A stretch of DNA of 64,000 nucleotides from Delphinapterus leucas (GCF_002288925.2 NW_022098024.1:2864814-2928813), one strand, 5' to 3'; counted from the stretch's first letter, positions 46,376 through 57,713 are shown. The notes: generated by a model not told the origin, from the letters alone. Numbers and translations: made by a program.

Positions 46376-48507
46376 AGAAGTAAAATAAAGTAATAATTTA
46401 AGGGACTGTTTTCCTCCCATGAAGACATCAAGCCCTTTATATCATTTTTAGTTGCAGTATTAGATAGAAAGTAAGACCTAATATTCACACAAATTTGATG
46501 ATACAAATAGAAACAAAATGAAGTTAGCTTTATTGTGTGTTTGTAAATTTTAGTTCCCGTTTTGCTTGTGTTTAGTGTTTTGAAGTTGATGAATAAAATG
46601 CTACTTGGTTAGTGGTTTTCTATATCAAGCAAAACATCACCATGTTAGTCCTCATGGATAATTTAATGTAATCACATGTATCTGGATACCAGATTAATTT
46701 TTTTCAGAATCTATTTCAAAGCATTCAGAATACCACCTTGAAAAGAATAGTCAGTGCTACCTTTCACTTGAATTCATGGGCCAGATGTGTATTGGGCCTA
46801 AAATTTATTGAAGAATATACTTGAATAATTCAACCTATACAGAAAATTGAAAGACCTGAATCCATTTTTACATAAGCATTTTGAAACTGTATCATTTTCA
46901 TGAAAATAAAGATGTGACTAACTCTTTTCAGGAAACTGGGTTTGAGGACAAACCTATCTAGCCTATTTTTATATACTGCCTGCATTTGCCATTTGTTTTT
47001 ACTTCAGCTGTTGCTTGGTTGTAGAGAATAAGGTGGATCCAATGTACGCTGTTCTAGTGGATTTGGTAAAAATACATCAATACCTATTTATTGAAATGCT
47101 CAGAGCCATACTATGATTTAACATACAGCTGTATTGATTCTTGAGAAGGTTTCCAGGGAGTAATTTGGATCCTCACTCACTAACAACAAAGTTTAAACAA
47201 TCAGAGAAAAGCACCAAGAGGTATACTGTACAGTGTTAAATATCCTATCCCTGCAAAGGAATGAACTCCATTGCTTCTTGGGTTCTAAATAACTGGGTGG
47301 TGATGTATGAAGTTTTTGTAATGGAATAACTAAATTTTTGTTGGCTAGGATATCAAGTGATTGTCCATTCTTTTTGAAAAAATCCTTAGTGTTTTTTTAA
47401 ACATAAAGTAGAATATATTTTACTCTTTCACACGTATAACAAGCATAAGTTTTAAACATTTAGATAAATGCAATTTACTCTGCCAGTAATATTGAGCATT
47501 TTCCACTTCTGAGCAGATGATCTTATTTGAAAGAATGCTTTTCTCCTAGGCATAATTTCTTTTCTCTCCTGAATTCTACCAATCTGTCAATGATTCTTTG
47601 TTTAAAACATCATAGCTCATGACCATAGCCATGGCTGTCACAGATAGAGGTCTGTGACCAATTAGATTTCACTAAACCATGCCTTTAGATATATGACTCA
47701 ATTCTGTTTTTTGAGGCAATGGTTCTTTTGACTATATTGATAATGTCATCTTCATCTTTGAATTGTAAAGCCAGTAGATGTTATGCAAGTTAATTTTCCT
47801 CCTCCTGCTCTTAGGCAGGTAAAATTCTAAGCGCTTCATCTGGAAAATGTTCTATTCTCCTTTTAAATATTTTAAAGAAACAGGCCTCACAACTTTAACT
47901 TATATGTGATTTAAGTATTTTTCACTAGTGGTGATCAATAGATTCTTTCATATATCTTACCAAAATCTCTTCCATGACTGTTTCTTTTCTTTGACATTTT
48001 GGAAATAAAACATAATAAAAAGGTTTTGCTTCAAGTCGCCATTCAGAACTTTATATTTTAGGTGAAATTATGTTTCTCTTTTTCATTTTCCGGGTGTAAA
48101 GCCATATTTTCTAATGCCTATAAATGTGTCATATTGATTTTATAAAAGTTAAACATAGAAGTGTCAGCAGAAAATAAGTTTGAGTATTTAGTTTCTGTCT
48201 ATAAGGAATAAAATTATTATCATAAATAAGACTCTATCACTTTTATTATAGTGCCTTAAAGTCTAAAACGGGATTTCTTTTCAAATGAGCTCACCTAGAT
48301 CTTTCCTACTATTCTCTCACAGTTATTATTATTACATTTTTTAATAAGGAAAGGATAGTGGGGAATATAATAGCAGAAGTAATAGCTGAATTAAGAAAGA
48401 TTTTATATCCTTAGGAGTAAATTTAAGATTTAATCCAATCTAACCATTCATTCATCCAAGGGATTAGTAGAGAAGGGGGAAAATTAAACATTTATTTTAA
48501 TCTGATC
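46376..48507. other. Unassigned AT-rich non-coding DNA
   Basis: Over 2 kb with no gene, no long open frame and no repeat that I can name. Confidence 0.5.
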
Positions 48508-48518
48508 AAAAGAAAATA

Positions 48519-48736
48519 GGGCTTCCCTGGTGGCGCAGTGGTTGAGAGTTCGCCTGCCGATGCAGGGGACACGGGTTCCTGCCCCGGTCCGGGAAGATCC
48601 CACATGCCGCGGAGCGGCTGGGCCTGTGAGCCATGGCCACTGGGCCTGCGCGTCCGGAGCCTGTGCTCCGCAACAGGAGAGGCCGCAACAGTGAGAGGCC
48701 CGCGTACCGCAAAAAAAATAAATAAAAAAGAAAAAA
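48519..48736 (+). mobile_element. CHR-family tRNA-derived SINE, short form
   Basis: It begins gggcttccctggtggcgcag with A box tggcgcagtgg and B-box region ggttcctgccc, which has one change from the usual ggttcgtgccc. The A-rich tail runs to the right copy of the target-site duplication, aaaagaaaatag (48508-48519 and 48737-48748). Overlapping frames of 68-107 codons are produced by the SINE. Confidence 0.95.
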
Positions 48737-48748
48737 AAAAGAAAATAG

Positions 48749-49209
48749 ATAGTTAAATGGGGTTTGGGCTGAATAGAGACATCTTGCTTTATTTTAGTTT
48801 TAAACATTTAAAATTGAGAAAGAGTCATCTTCCCATTAATGACTGGAGTTGATGAAGTAAGTCTGATTGCAGAGGGGTTTTTTTCCCTACCTTTGTTTGC
48901 CTCAGTTACATTTGCCTCTTTCTAGAACCTGTGAATAGATGAAGGAAGGGAAGATGACTCTACAGAGAGAATAGAATCCTTTAAAGCTTTCAAGATTAAT
49001 TTATGGAAGTATACAAATTTAATATTTTGCTGAGTAATGTTTAACAGAAAATATAATAAGGAGCTTTTTTCAATTGAATAATATAAATTCTGTTCCATTA
49101 TTTGCTCTTACAACTTACTCATTTATTTTGTAGCCAGTGTGTCTTCTCTTTCTTCCATAGTTTCTCCCAGTTGCTATATTTGGCAAGATTTTCCTTATCT
49201 CTTTTAAAA
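48749..49209. other. Unassigned non-coding DNA
   Basis: No gene or named repeat. Confidence 0.4.
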
Positions 49210-49268
49210 CTTTCTTTCTTTCTTTTTTCTTTCTTTCTTTCTCTCCTTTCTTTCTCTTTCTCCCTTTC
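49210..49268. repeat. (CTTT)n polypyrimidine simple repeat
   Basis: Interrupted CTTT/CTCT run of about 60 bp. Confidence 0.95.
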
Positions 49269-49437
49269 ACTCTTTGTAATTCAGGAGGTTACTGCCTTCA
49301 GTTTTCCTGTTTAAATCTCAATCTGTTTTGTTTTCCAGTTTGTCAGGACTATCTAGTGCTGGGTGTGTGACATAATAGATGAAGAGGTGAATCTTAGGAG
49401 AAAAAAGAAGAACTAGAAGACTCTTGATAGGAGACTA

Positions 49438-49798
49438 GACTTAGTCCATACAGGCTACTATGACAAAAATATCAGAGACTGGGTGGCTTAAATAATGAAC
49501 ACATATTTCTCCCAGTCCTGGAGTCTAAGCAGTCTAAGATCAAAATGCCAGTAGATTCAATGCCTAGGGAGGGCCCCTTTCCTGGTTCATAAATGGCTGT
49601 CTTCTTGTTTGACTCCACATGGTGGAAAGGGCAAGGGAGCTTTCTGGAGTCCCTTAATAAAGGCACTAATCCCATATATGAGGGCTCCATTCTCATAACC
49701 TAATTGGCTTCCAAAGGCCCTGCCTCCAAATACCATCACATTGATGGTTGGATTTCAAAATATAAATTTTGGGGTAAACAAACATTCAACCTACTGCA
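49438..49798 (-). repeat. MLT1-type MaLR LTR, antisense
   Basis: Reversed landmarks: 'agagactgggtggcttaaat', 'tcccagtcctggagtctaag', 'ccacatggtggaaagggcaa', 'gcactaatcccatatatgag', 'ccaaataccatcacattgat' and 'aacattcaacctactgca'. It belongs to the same broad group as the LTR at 39283-39734 but in the opposite orientation. Confidence 0.9.
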
Positions 49799-49884
49799 TA
49801 AGGATAGAAATTTATCCTAGTAGGACAAACCCAGAAATATACTTTGTACTGACAGTTTTAGCACGCAAAAAGCCATCATCATTA

Positions 49885-49904
49885 TTATTATTGTTGTTGT
49901 TGTC
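49885..49904. repeat. (ATT)n/(GTT)n trinucleotide run
   Basis: Short ATT units switching to GTT units. Confidence 0.85.
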
Positions 49905-49964
49905 ATTGGCATTGCTGTGATCATGGTATTTATTATTTTAATGGACAAAAATTACTTACATAAT

Positions 49965-50100
49965 GTTGCTCATTGAATTTTAACAACTCAGGACAGTCAA
50001 GGGGAAGGAGGCCATAATTATTTTCCTGCAGCTGAGAAAACCATAGTTCAGAGGGTTTAACAAATGGCAATTTCAGAAATGAATGTTATGTAGATACAAA
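49965..50100 (-). repeat. MIR SINE fragment, antisense
   Basis: 'attttaacaactcaggacag' and 'gctgagaaaaccatagttca' are reversed MIR core motifs. Confidence 0.45.
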
Positions 50101-50649
50101 TAAGTCAGATCCAGGAAGTATGCTATATATAGGCACATCTTAGGAATGTGGAGAAAGCCAACCTCTTTTAAGGTATATCATTAAGCATGAGGTACAAAAA
50201 TCTCCCAGAAAAAGATAAGATTTTGAATCAGGGACAAGGCAGAGAGTAAAGGGGAATAAGGTTATGGCCCTGAGAGCAAAATTCTAAGATAGATGTATAT
50301 TTAGGACAAAGGTCAATTCTAGCTAGTCCAATATTTTAGCATAGAGTTGGTGCTACATATTTATTTTAGGCATTTAGTTAAGTATCCTGTAACTCCATAG
50401 AAGGGAATAATGTGGGTAAGGAATTTGGGTAGATCCTAACTATGTCCTTGAAAGCAGATCTTTATCCCTCTAACTTCTGTGGAGTAATTATCATTTTCCT
50501 ATGTTGCTGATGTGACTGTAATTTGAAAAGGTACCTTCCTGAAATTGAGATGGGTTACAACTCTCACTGTTTTCTGTCTGTCATTCATTTCTTTTCTCAT
50601 AAGATGTCAACATGAATTACTGCTCTTCGGCTGAGTCAACACTGTTGAC
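50101..50649. other. Unassigned non-coding DNA
   Basis: No gene or named repeat. Confidence 0.45.
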
Positions 50650-50846
50650 TTTACAGAGTGTTGTCAAACTTTCCTGTGCCTCTTAATCACTTTGAGGGGG
50701 GGCTGTAAAAATACATTATGAGAGGCCCGTCTCCAAGAGTTTTAGATTTAGCAAATGGAGGCTAAAAACGTGCATTTCTAACAGTTCCAGAGTGACACTG
50801 ATGCTGCTGATCTTAGGCTACATTTCGAGAACTACCACTCAAAGAA
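50650..50846 (+). repeat. MER5A-type hAT-Charlie element
   Basis: 'tgcctcttaatcactttgag', 'gcatttctaacagttccaga' and 'actgatgctgctgatcttag' followed by 'ttcgagaactaccactcaaa' are MER5A blocks in order. Confidence 0.8.
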
Positions 50847-51079
50847 ACTAGCGTCGTCAGTTGCATTTATATTATATGAAATTAGTACTTCAATGCAAAA
50901 GTAATGGTATTTCTAGTCATTCTGTGGCTTTGAATACAGTAGTATGCAAAGCAAGTGGAAAATTTCTGTACTTTTTTCCCAAACTAGCTTTACTAGAAAG
51001 GATCTTCTAGATAGTCACTAAATATATTCACTTGGAAATATATGACAAAAAATTAAGCTTTAATGAATGAAAACTACAT

Positions 51080-51430
51080 TTTTCCAAGCATTTCATGGCT
51101 CAGCTGTTGATAACTTATTTGTTAATGCTTAATAATTCATCTCTGAAATATTCATGAGATCCATAGTTTCCTAAAGAGATATGGTGATTATTATTCAAAG
51201 GTATCATAGTGATGAATAATATCTTATAAAAGCCAATTACATAATAAGTCAAAGAACGTTGGCCATTTATATTAGGGCATATATTTCATGTCCCTTAAAC
51301 TATCTTAATTATCATTTTTCTCAGCTGGACATTTGATAAGAACTGAGGAGTACATAATTGGAGATTAAATTCTATCTGGTATCTGAAGAACAGATTTTCT
51401 GTTACTGCTGATTAAAGATGAAACACTCTA
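51080..51430. promoter_or_regulatory. Unique AT-rich block, possible conserved non-coding element
   Basis: Non-repetitive and dense in TAAT/ATTA and GATAA-type motifs ('gttgataacttatttgttaa', 'acataattggagattaaatt'). Constraint cannot be judged from one sequence. Confidence 0.25.
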
Positions 51431-51624
51431 TCTTCAAAACTGGTAGCAGAGTTGATAGTCTGTTGTTAAACCCTACAAAGCATATCTAGTATTCTTATTA
51501 TACTAACATAATTCAGAAATATTATGTGATAATATAATTTTAAAAATTGATCTGTGTTTTGTTGTGTCTTAAAGATGGGACAGAGGAATAATATTTTTTC
51601 CGAGACTGGTAGCAACTTGCATCT

Positions 51625-51830
51625 ATAATTCTTTTCTTTTTTTAACTTTTTTTTTTAAGAATCAATTTTATTTATTTATGGTTTCATGGGTTATTGGTTC
51701 ATTCCATCTCTGAGTTTGTATTGCCACCAAGGCGATCCATTACCATAAGACAGTCGTATCACTTTGTAGCCATCCACATTGATGTCTCAGTCAGACTCCT
51801 CAGTCGTGACTCTGCAGAGCTTTCCCTATG
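51625..51830 (-). pseudogene. Possible 3' end of a processed pseudogene, identity unknown
   Basis: On the minus strand a readable stretch (about 51700-51828) gives ..YKVIRLSYGNGSPWWQYKL.. with one internal TGA, then a TAA stop. A short 3' UTR with aataaataaaat and an A-rich tail follow (T-rich 51630-51657 on the plus strand). That is the layout of a retroposed mRNA end. I do not recognise the protein, and no target-site duplication was found. The upstream part may be hidden beyond the SINE at 51846 or never inserted. Confidence 0.4.
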
Positions 51831-51845
51831 AAAATACATTGGTTA
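51831..51845. repeat. Target-site duplication, left copy (SINE)
   Basis: aaaatacattggtta, identical at 52164-52178. Confidence 0.95.
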
Positions 51846-52163
51846 GGGGCTTCCCTGGTGGCACAGTGGTTAAGAATCTGCCTGCCAATGCAGGGGACAT
51901 GGGTTCCAGCCCTGGTCCAGGAAGATCCCATATGCCGCGGAGCAACTAAGCCCATGAGCCACAACTACTGAGCCTGCGTACCGCAACTACTGAAGGCCAC
52001 ACACCTAGAGCCGGTGCTCTGTAACAAGAGAAACCACCACAATGAGAAGCCAATTCACTGCAACAAAGAGTAGCTCCCGCTCTCCACAACTAGAGAAAAG
52101 CCCTTGTGCAACAATGAAGACCCAATGCAGCCAATAAATAAATAGATAGATAGATACATAAAT
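51846..52163 (+). mobile_element. CHR-family tRNA-derived SINE, longer form
   Basis: It begins ggggcttccctggtggcaca with A box tggcacagtgg and B box ggttccagccc, like the other four copies. Its 3' half is different and longer ('aactactgaaggccacacac', 'gaagccaattcactgcaaca', 'acaatgaagacccaatgcag'). It ends in an AAAT/GATA-rich tail. Exact 15-bp target-site duplications flank it. It represents an older or separate CHR subfamily. Confidence 0.95.
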
Positions 52164-52219
52164 AAAATACATTGGTTAAATACAGCCTTTCATCCAGACT
52201 AGGTGTATGATTTCAGGTT

Positions 52220-52690
52220 ATACGACAAATTTGGAAAGCATTAATTATACTTTTCTAATCGCTGAGGATTAATATCTAGGTAGTTCACTTTAGATACAGA
52301 GCGCTGAATGAGAGGCAACCTCCTGAAATAAGAATGTGTAGCTCTCAGTGTGGACTGCCTGACACATCTCACAGCAACAGCATCACCAGCCATAATCACA
52401 TCACCCAGATCATTTTAATGATACCAAACTTTAAGTCAGGAAAAGGAGCCATGCACAGCATGATTCTGGAAATTGCTGTCTTTTTAATCAAAAGAAATTA
52501 TAACTCCATAGAGACTTTTATCTCTAGAATTAAATGTGCTGCTGAAGTTTTATATCTCTGTAATACTACAAAGAAATATTCTTGCCATCTTAATGATAGA
52601 TTTGCAGTAGCTAAGTCAGATAAACAAATAGCTGTCATTAACTCCAAGAAGATGATTTGGCCTCAAATATATGTGTATCCTCTTTAATTT
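52220..52690. promoter_or_regulatory. Unique block, candidate conserved non-coding element
   Basis: About 470 bp of non-repetitive sequence with many homeodomain-like TAAT sites ('agcattaattatacttttct', 'gaggattaatatctaggta', 'tctttttaatcaaaag'). A 117-codon plus frame (52334-52687) crosses it. Its composition (Ile, Ser, Lys, Asn) suggests chance, though a worn coding origin cannot be excluded. Confidence 0.3.
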
Positions 52691-53021
52691 ATATACCTTA
52701 AACCCTCACTAGTCCAACCCCTCATAAAAGGCCAAAGTAATTCGCACGAAAGATATCTGCTTATCTTACCAAAGAGGTTTTTTATTCATCTTCTTCTTGA
52801 TTATGTTTCTAAAGCCATACTGGCCTTCCCTTTTCTATAAGGAACTATCTCTAGTGCTTCCTTAGTGCCTTGGTGCTTTCTGTAGCTTATGCCTGGACAG
52901 ATCCCAAATGCCTTCATGGCTGACACCTTTTTGTCCTTTTTTCTCAGTTCAAATGTCCCTTTGATGTCCCTTCTTTGGTTTATGTATCTAACATCCATAT
53001 TCTCTCCCAGGCATTTCCATC
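52691..53021. other. Unassigned non-coding DNA
   Basis: No gene or confidently named repeat. Confidence 0.4.
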
Positions 53022-53570
53022 CGTATCAGTTATCTATTGATGTGTGATAGGCCACTTTAAAATTTAGAAGATTAAGCCAGCAGCTATTCATTACTTCCCG
53101 CAAATCTATGGACAATTCTATGGATTTGGGGATGAGTAATTCTAATCATCAAGGCCAGGCAGATTCAGCTGATCTCAGCTAGGTTCTTTCCTGCATCAAG
53201 TGGTGAATTGGTTGGGGACTGACTATTCTAGGATGACTTCACTCACATATCTGGTGGTTCACTGGCTGATGCATGGGTTAATGCTGGTGTCAGGCTCATA
53301 TATTCCTCATTATCCAGCAGGTTATGCCAGGCTTGTTTTAAAAGAGCTAGTGGAAGCACATGAGAGGTTCTGAGACCCATTCACAGAAGTGGCACACTGT
53401 CACTTCCATCACAGCCTCCTGCCAAAACAAGTCACAAAGCCAACCCAGAGTCAAAAGGTGACAAAACGACCATACTTGTTGATGGGAGGAACTACAAAGT
53501 CATAACACAAAGAGTGTTGATATATGGAGAGCTAGAGAATTGGGACAATTTTTGTATAAAATCTATCACA
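53022..53570 (-). repeat. Ancient MaLR-like repeat, antisense
   Basis: 'atcagttatctattgatgtg', 'gattcagctgatctcagcta' and 'cacactgtcacttccatcac' with a terminal 'aaaatctatcaca' resemble the repeat at 40891-41466. The exact family is not certain. Confidence 0.45.
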
Positions 53571-53649
53571 TTACCTTATGGTATTTTCCTCATAACTTTT
53601 AACATCTCTGAAGTTATGGCTTTTGTCTTTTAATTTGTTAATTATTTTC

Positions 53650-53780
53650 TTCTTCACACGAATTTGAGCTCCATGAGGAGATGAACCTTAATTGACGTTT
53701 TTATTATCCTTGTATATACAGGGTCTAAAATATTGTTTACTAAGTGATTATTCAAATTTGTAATGATAAAATAGATGAAT
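53650..53780 (+). repeat. L2 LINE 3' end
   Basis: 'atttgagctccatgaggaga' then 'tattatccttgtatatacag' and 'ggtctaaaatattg' fit L2 3' motifs; diverged. Confidence 0.5.
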
Positions 53781-54257
53781 GAGTTCACTGGCATTATATA
53801 TCTCAAATCCTTCTCAATGTCTATTGTTCTTTGATCAATAAGTTAAAGGATACTCAGGCCTGCCTCAAAAAAGAAATTCTCCACACACTAGAGTCTTATA
53901 GAAACTGATGAAATATACTCAGAAAGGAAATGCAAATATATATGCTTCACATTACCTTCCTAAGAAGATTGCTGTTGGCATCTTACCTTATTTTTATTAT
54001 GTGTCTGAGCAAAAGTTTCTTTTTTGCCTCATATAACTGCCACCTTTCAGAATTCAAGAAAACTAGGGAAAAATCTCAGCGGATGAAGAGGTCCCCAGGT
54101 CATGAACAGCAATATGTAACCTAGACATGGCAGCCAGGAAAAATCTTCAAAGCTTTGTCTGCCAAGGAGGCAGCAGTTCAGGATGAGCCAGCAATGTGAG
54201 AAACTTAGACATTATCTCTTTTTCTGCATCTGTGTGGGAAAAGAGAAAAGACACTGC
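53781..54257. other. Unassigned non-coding DNA
   Basis: No gene or named repeat. Confidence 0.4.
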
Positions 54258-54455
54258 CATATTTGAGAGCCAACCGTGTGCAAAGTACTTTTTTAGGTGC
54301 TTTACAGAGTTCATTTCCCCCTCACAATAAAAATCTGTTCCTATACCAACTTTGAAGATATGGCACTAAGAAAAGTTAAGTAATTTGCCAAAGACTATTT
54401 AGCTTGAAAGGAGTCGAAGGGGAATGGAATCCCAAGACCTCCTCTTCCACCATGT
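54258..54455 (-). repeat. MIR SINE, antisense
   Basis: 'accgtgtgcaaagtactttt', 'taggtgctttacagagttca' and 'aagtaatttgccaaagacta' follow the reversed MIR order. Confidence 0.75.
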
Positions 54456-54647
54456 TCCAGAACTATTAAAAATAGAAATAGCAAACTATATAAATAGAAT
54501 ATTGTTTCTTTTCAGAGAAGAATAATCTTTTAATGGAATTAACTAAAAAGGCTAGACACAGATAGATAACAGCCTGTCCTAAGATACACAGAGTCAAATG
54601 AGTTTTAAAAGTATAGGTATCTGAAACAATAGGATCAGGATGAAACA

Positions 54648-54651
54648 TGAT
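54648..54651. repeat. 4-bp target-site duplication, left copy
   Basis: tgat, repeated at 55317-55320 around the solo LTR. Confidence 0.65.
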
Positions 54652-55316
54652 TGTTACCGAAAGTGGGGTCCAGCTTCTCACCACTCAAAAGCCAATAAAG
54701 AGGCAAGTTGGTGGAAAGGAAAGTTTGCTTTATTTTGGAGGCCAGCATCCTGGGGATGGGGGGCAAATGGCAGACTCCTGGCCGAAGGCCGACTTCCTGC
54801 AACTGACAGTCAGTGGGCAACAGCTTTTATGGGTGGCAGGAGGAGGTTACATGTAGAAACAGCATAGTGAGCTCTGACAGTCATCTTGAAATTGGTCATC
54901 GGTGGTCTGATCAGCATCATCTTGATTGTTTTAATCACAGTGAATCTTCAGTTCCAGGGTCGGTTTGTTCCCATTTCCTTGAGGCCAATTCTCGGAATTG
55001 TGGCAGCTTATGTCATGGCTACAGTCTGGTCATCATGTAGTTAACTTCTTCCACCCGGTGGGGTTTCAGTATCTATGAGACAGCTCACAGGATATGGCTC
55101 AGAATATTATCTGTAGCCCTTGAGGAGGAACTAAAAGTCCCTGACTTAGCTTAATGACTAAACTATTATTATTTAGTCTTTCCTTTTCTTTGCTTCTGCA
55201 TTTTCTAACTTCCCAGATTCAACTTATTCTTTGGCTAAAGATTTCCCACAGACAAAAGGCAGGAAGAGAACATGGGAGGGAGGGGGACAAGAGCCATAGG
55301 GTCCTGCTCTGTTTCA
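54652..55316 (-). mobile_element. Solo endogenous-retrovirus LTR (class I-like), antisense
   Basis: A 665-bp unit with TG/CA ends (plus-strand tgttaccgaaag ... ctctgtttca), flanked by tgat on both sides. A 4-bp duplication fits gammaretrovirus-like (class I) integrations. On the minus strand a TATA-like cataaaag lies near 54824-54834 and AATAAA (tttatt, 54729-54734) about 95 bp further on, marking U3, R and U5. U5 ends with the 'ggtaaca' form. No gag, pol or env sequence remains, so recombination between the two LTRs of a provirus is the likely origin. Confidence 0.85.
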
Positions 55317-55545
55317 TGATTAGTGATAGAATTAACCAAAATACCTGGTAATCATAATACAGGGTATTCAAAATCTGAAACCCCATGTTATAAGGTAAAG
55401 TGCCCAAGAAAAAATACTGTTTTTGACAGTGATAATGAAAACAAGATAAATAAGGAATAAAGGGGTCACTGAGAACTTAGACATCACAGTCTAAAGGAAA
55501 CACAGACATGACAATATATTATGATGTTGTTCAAAATGAAAGAGA

Positions 55546-55773
55546 GGGCTTCCCTGGTGGTGCAGTGGTTGAGAGTCTGCCTGCCAATGTAGGGGACGCA
55601 GGTTCGTGTCCCGGTCCGGGAAGATCCCACATGCCAAGGAGCGGCTGGGCCCGTGAGCCATGGCCACTGAGCCTGCACGTCCAGAGCCTGTGCTCCGCAA
55701 CGGGAGAGGCCCCAACAGTGAGAGGCCCACGTACCGCAAAATAAATAAATAAGTAAATAAAAATAAAATAAAA
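55546..55773 (+). mobile_element. CHR-family tRNA-derived SINE, short form
   Basis: It begins gggcttccctggtggtgcag and has B box ggttcgtgtcc. It ends 'cacgtaccgc' and an AAAT-rich tail to about 55773. A short MIR-like scrap ('tgcctggtacaatatccagc') follows. Target-site duplication is not clear. Open frames of 78-108 codons are SINE-derived. Confidence 0.93.
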
Positions 55774-55819
55774 TGCCTGGTACAATATCCAGCACAAAAG
55801 AGGTATTCAAAATATATTA

Positions 55820-56990
55820 ATCAATTAAGCCCTGCCCTGCCCTAGGAATGGAAGACACATAGGTTATGAGGAATGAGTTCATGACAGCTTTGGCCAGCTG
55901 GGTCAAGTGTTAAAGATCTGGCTGTGCCTTTATCTACAGACAATACAAAGATGTCCTGACTGGGCCAGATGACCCTTCCTCCCTCTTGGCTGGGCTTTCT
56001 TACATAAGAAAGTGTGCATGGTTTAACCAGTTAGAAAAGCATTTCCCTCCAACAGGAAAATGAGTTATCCTCATTGTCTGCTTGGCTTCTTGCATGACGA
56101 CTTTAAATGACAATTTTTATCCTCTTAAGTGTCAGTAAAATCATAAAAAGAAAAAAATAAAACCTGGGGAAAGCCTAAAATCTTAAAAGAAGAATTCTGG
56201 TCAAACGAAATTGCTACAAATTTAAAGAGGACAATCATAAATGTGGAGAGCATACCGAGGTAAAAGCCATATTAATTGTGTCATCCTGTCTGAAGGTTTT
56301 CAGAAATGCAAAGTACTGTCTTAGGTTTATCACCTACTGAAGGGATGTTAACTAGTATATCCTATCCTGAGTGGAGGTTTTAAACTACTCTTATAAGGTG
56401 ACTTTTTTTTAAAAAACTTCATATTCTCAATCAAAAGAATAAAAATTAGATAATTATTAAGGTTCAAGGGCATACTTCAATTTGTAAATATAAGAATTTT
56501 TAGCTTCCCAGATTCTCTATTAAAACAATTCATTGTTTCCTCCCAAGTGATTATCAATAAAACCTTTGAAATTAATAAATAAATAAATTAGAAAAAAGCA
56601 TACTGTGCTTACTTTAGAGACAGGAAGAAACAGGAATTAAGTAATTCGTCCTGATTTCTGAGATGCTAAAATGTAGGCAAAACATTAGAATTAGTGAAAT
56701 AGGGCATATGAAAATCACCAGACTCCCTGTTTGGTACACAGTACACTCTGCATTACTTGATGAAACTGAATTATACTTCATAGGGTTTTTGGAGGAAGTA
56801 GAAGTCTTCAGCTGCAGTTTTCAAAGAGAAAAATGAAAGCAGACTGAGTTACTAGCATTAGAATCAAGGAAACTGACACCTTGACTCTAGGCATCTACCT
56901 AAAGCTTGACTGCTTAACTACAGAGAGAGCAGAATAATACAATTTCTCTCAACCTGTTACCAATCCCTCACAAACATCTATGAAAGAGAA
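55820..56990. other. Unassigned non-coding DNA
   Basis: No gene. About 55820-56110 is richer in G+C and could be an unrecognised LTR or unique block; the rest is AT-rich. Confidence 0.4.
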
Positions 56991-57057
56991 TATATGTGTG
57001 TGTGTGTGTATACATATATATGTATACACACACACACACACACACATATACACATAT
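56991..57057. repeat. (TG)n-(CA)n repeat containing a perfect 46-bp palindrome
   Basis: 56995-57017 and 57018-57040 are exact reverse complements with no spacer, centred on gtatacatatatatgtatac (57008-57027). The outer parts are TG on the left and CA on the right. It can fold into a cruciform and its arms favour Z-DNA. Confidence 0.97.
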
Positions 57058-57713
57058 TTCAAGGGCAGACTCACTACAGTTCCAAGGACCTAGTATAAGG
57101 CTCAATAAGGATTTATTGTTTGAAAGCATAAGGGTCACATTCAAAGAGTTAGGCCTAGATTTTGGGTGGGGCTTGATAGAGATTTTGGTAGGCCATGACA
57201 AGTTTTAAAGCAACGAAACCTTGGTGGCATGCATGATTTTATTTTACTTAGTTTTGCCTTGATAGGGTAGCTATGGATGTGACTACCTGGAAAACCCTAA
57301 GAGTGGACAACTGAGGATAGTAGCTCTAGATTAGATCTCACTCTATTTCTTAAGACTGAGATCAATACAAGAAGAGTCTTTGAGATTCATCACATGTCTT
57401 GAGTAAGAATGTAAATTCCACTCGAAGAACAAGTGAAAGCAGCCTGCATTAAAGTAGACACACTGTTATTTTATCCTCCCAGGAGCTCATTTTTAACTGA
57501 AAGAAAGACTGCTGCCATCAGAAATTTATTGAAATATACAAAATGTTTAATATAAAATTTAGAAAACCCAGGGATTCCTGGAAGCATATGTTAATTGTTA
57601 ATGCAAGAGGAGAAAGATATATTGCATTACCTGGAAAGATAATGTACAGTACATTCAAGTATCAAAAATTGTCTTGTATTGGCAAAAATCCTCAAATGTA
57701 TACCGCCAGGCAA
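57058..57713. other. Unassigned non-coding DNA
   Basis: No gene or named repeat. Confidence 0.4.
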
